A stretch of 6,843 bases of DNA from a bacterium (GTDB lineage: Bacteria > Verrucomicrobiota > Verrucomicrobiae > Limisphaerales > J093): NCBI GenBank assembly GCA_021839785.1, contig JAKCAB010000846.1:1-6843 (forward strand), given 5' to 3'. The notes beneath the pieces are model-generated. The model was not told where the DNA came from. It was given only the letters and a program-made list of their open reading frames with translations, and did not search any database. This document shows positions 6,122 to 6,843 of the stretch, in pieces (position 1 is the stretch's first letter; the number at the start of each line of letters is the position of its first letter). Both the position numbers and the translations under genes were made by a program.

Positions 6122-6843
6122 TCACGGCCGCAGATTGAAAATCGCGAACGGAATGTTCACGTAACCGCCGAACCAGAACTTGCCGTCGCTGTTGCCACCA
6201 TCCACGACCGTCCGTGAGTAGAATCCGTATTGCCAGTGGCGCTTGGAAGTGGTGTAGCTGAAGCCGGCTTCGACCGAGTCGCTGTTCTCGCGCACGGCAA
6301 CTGGGTAGTCGATCGTCCAAGGCGTGGCAGGATCGTAGCCGATGTCCTCGCCGGAGGTCGTGCCCAGACGGCGGTACCCGACTTGGAGCTCCCAGCCTTT
6401 GATCTGCTGGAACAAGCCAACAGAGGCGAGGTACTGATCGTTTGAGGTGGTGCGGTTCCAGCGGAACAGTGCGTCGCCGTAAGCGCCCAGCCCGGTCCAA
6501 CCGAAGTGTTTTCGCGCGAGCACCTCTGGCTCGACGGCGGCGGAACGCACGCCCGGCGCGAACGGAAAGCCTTGCGAGTAAGTACCGGGCAGCACGGCCC
6601 CGGCACGCACCGTCAAGGTGGGCAGCCACTTGGAATCGGCCTGCGCCTCGTCGAAGATCTGGTAGCGCACGCCGAATGACGTGTCCATCAGACCGCTGGT
6701 GGATTGGGCGTGCTCGTCCGGACTGAACTTGCGCCAGCCCAAGGTGGTGTAGCCGACTGCGAGGTCCGCGGCCCAACGTTTGGCGATGCCGTACTGGAGC
6801 GTGATGTAGCCTTGATTGATATCGATGCCGTACCGTTCACCGT
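6122..6843 (-). CDS. Outer-membrane beta-barrel protein, C-terminal part (5' end cut by window edge)
   Basis: The frame enters from the right edge and ends at a TGA (6122-6124), leaving 239 visible residues; the start codon and any signal peptide lie outside. A TTG at 6742 could be read as a start, but the frame stays open and barrel-like upstream of it (GYITLQYGIAKRWAADLAVG), so the gene is longer. The sequence is a series of amphipathic strands with alternating aromatic residues and polar turns, for example WELQVGYRRLG, SVEAGFSYTT, HWQYGFYSRTVVDG and KFWFGGYVNIPF. This is the pattern of outer-membrane barrels and resembles the MetA/'putative transporter' group often annotated in Gram-negative genomes. 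Unlike classical porins, it does not end in a C-terminal Phe: the last strand finishes at NIPF and is followed by AIFNLRP. Substrate is unknown. The barrel call is fairly secure; the subfamily is not. Confidence 0.8.
   Translation of the reverse strand, partial: GERYGIDINQGYITLQYGIAKRWAADLAVGYTTLGWRKFSPDEHAQSTSGLMDTSFGVRYQIFDEAQADSKWLPTLTVRAGAVLPGTYSQGFPFAPGVRSAAVEPEVLARKHFGWTGLGAYGDALFRWNRTTSNDQYLASVGLFQQIKGWELQVGYRRLGTTSGEDIGYDPATPWTIDYPVAVRENSDSVEAGFSYTTSKRHWQYGFYSRTVVDGGNSDGKFWFGGYVNIPFAIFNLRP

Overview
The window is a G+C-rich bacterial segment in which every supported gene lies on the minus strand. The likely source is a Verrucomicrobiota-type bacterium, perhaps related to Pedosphaera/Limisphaerales. 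That placement is an inference. It rests on the style of two large secreted proteins (a pilin-like 'DG' module, and a C-terminal module ending in an aromatic-rich FRVLSW-type tail), a variant hotdog thioesterase, the absence of Shine-Dalgarno motifs, and a typical Gram-negative outer-membrane barrel. No ribosomal RNA or other phylogenetic marker is present to prove it.

In the direction of transcription (high to low coordinates) the layout is as follows. The C-terminal part of an outer-membrane beta-barrel protein (6122-6843) runs off the right edge. A 53-base gap holds a promoter. A bifunctional-nuclease-domain protein (DUF151/BFN, 5610-6068) is followed 50 bases later by holA, the DNA polymerase III delta subunit (4402-5559, GTG start). 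A 112-base gap holds a second promoter. A 618-residue secreted repeat protein (2433-4289) follows, then an 89-base gap. A small hotdog acyl-CoA thioesterase (1918-2343) is followed by a 101-base gap. Last is a large secreted protein with a pilin-like module and a DUF3352-like C-terminal half (1-1816), which runs off the left edge. The short gaps hold nothing else I can support: no RNA genes, CRISPR, mobile elements or convincing intrinsic terminators.

The genes do not form one obvious pathway. DUF151 and holA look co-transcribed, because no promoter is visible between them. The repeat protein has its own promoter and could carry the thioesterase and the DUF3352-like gene with it.

The strongest non-routine signals are two. 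First, a matched pair of promoters (TTGNCN, 17-base spacer, TANNNT, CCCGCC, ATG) places the predicted transcription start on or next to the start codon, suggesting leaderless mRNAs. Second, the secreted protein contains exactly four circularly permuted ~61-residue repeats, which fits a four-bladed closed beta fold. The thioesterase also lacks the usual catalytic Asp. I see no clear undescribed multi-gene system.
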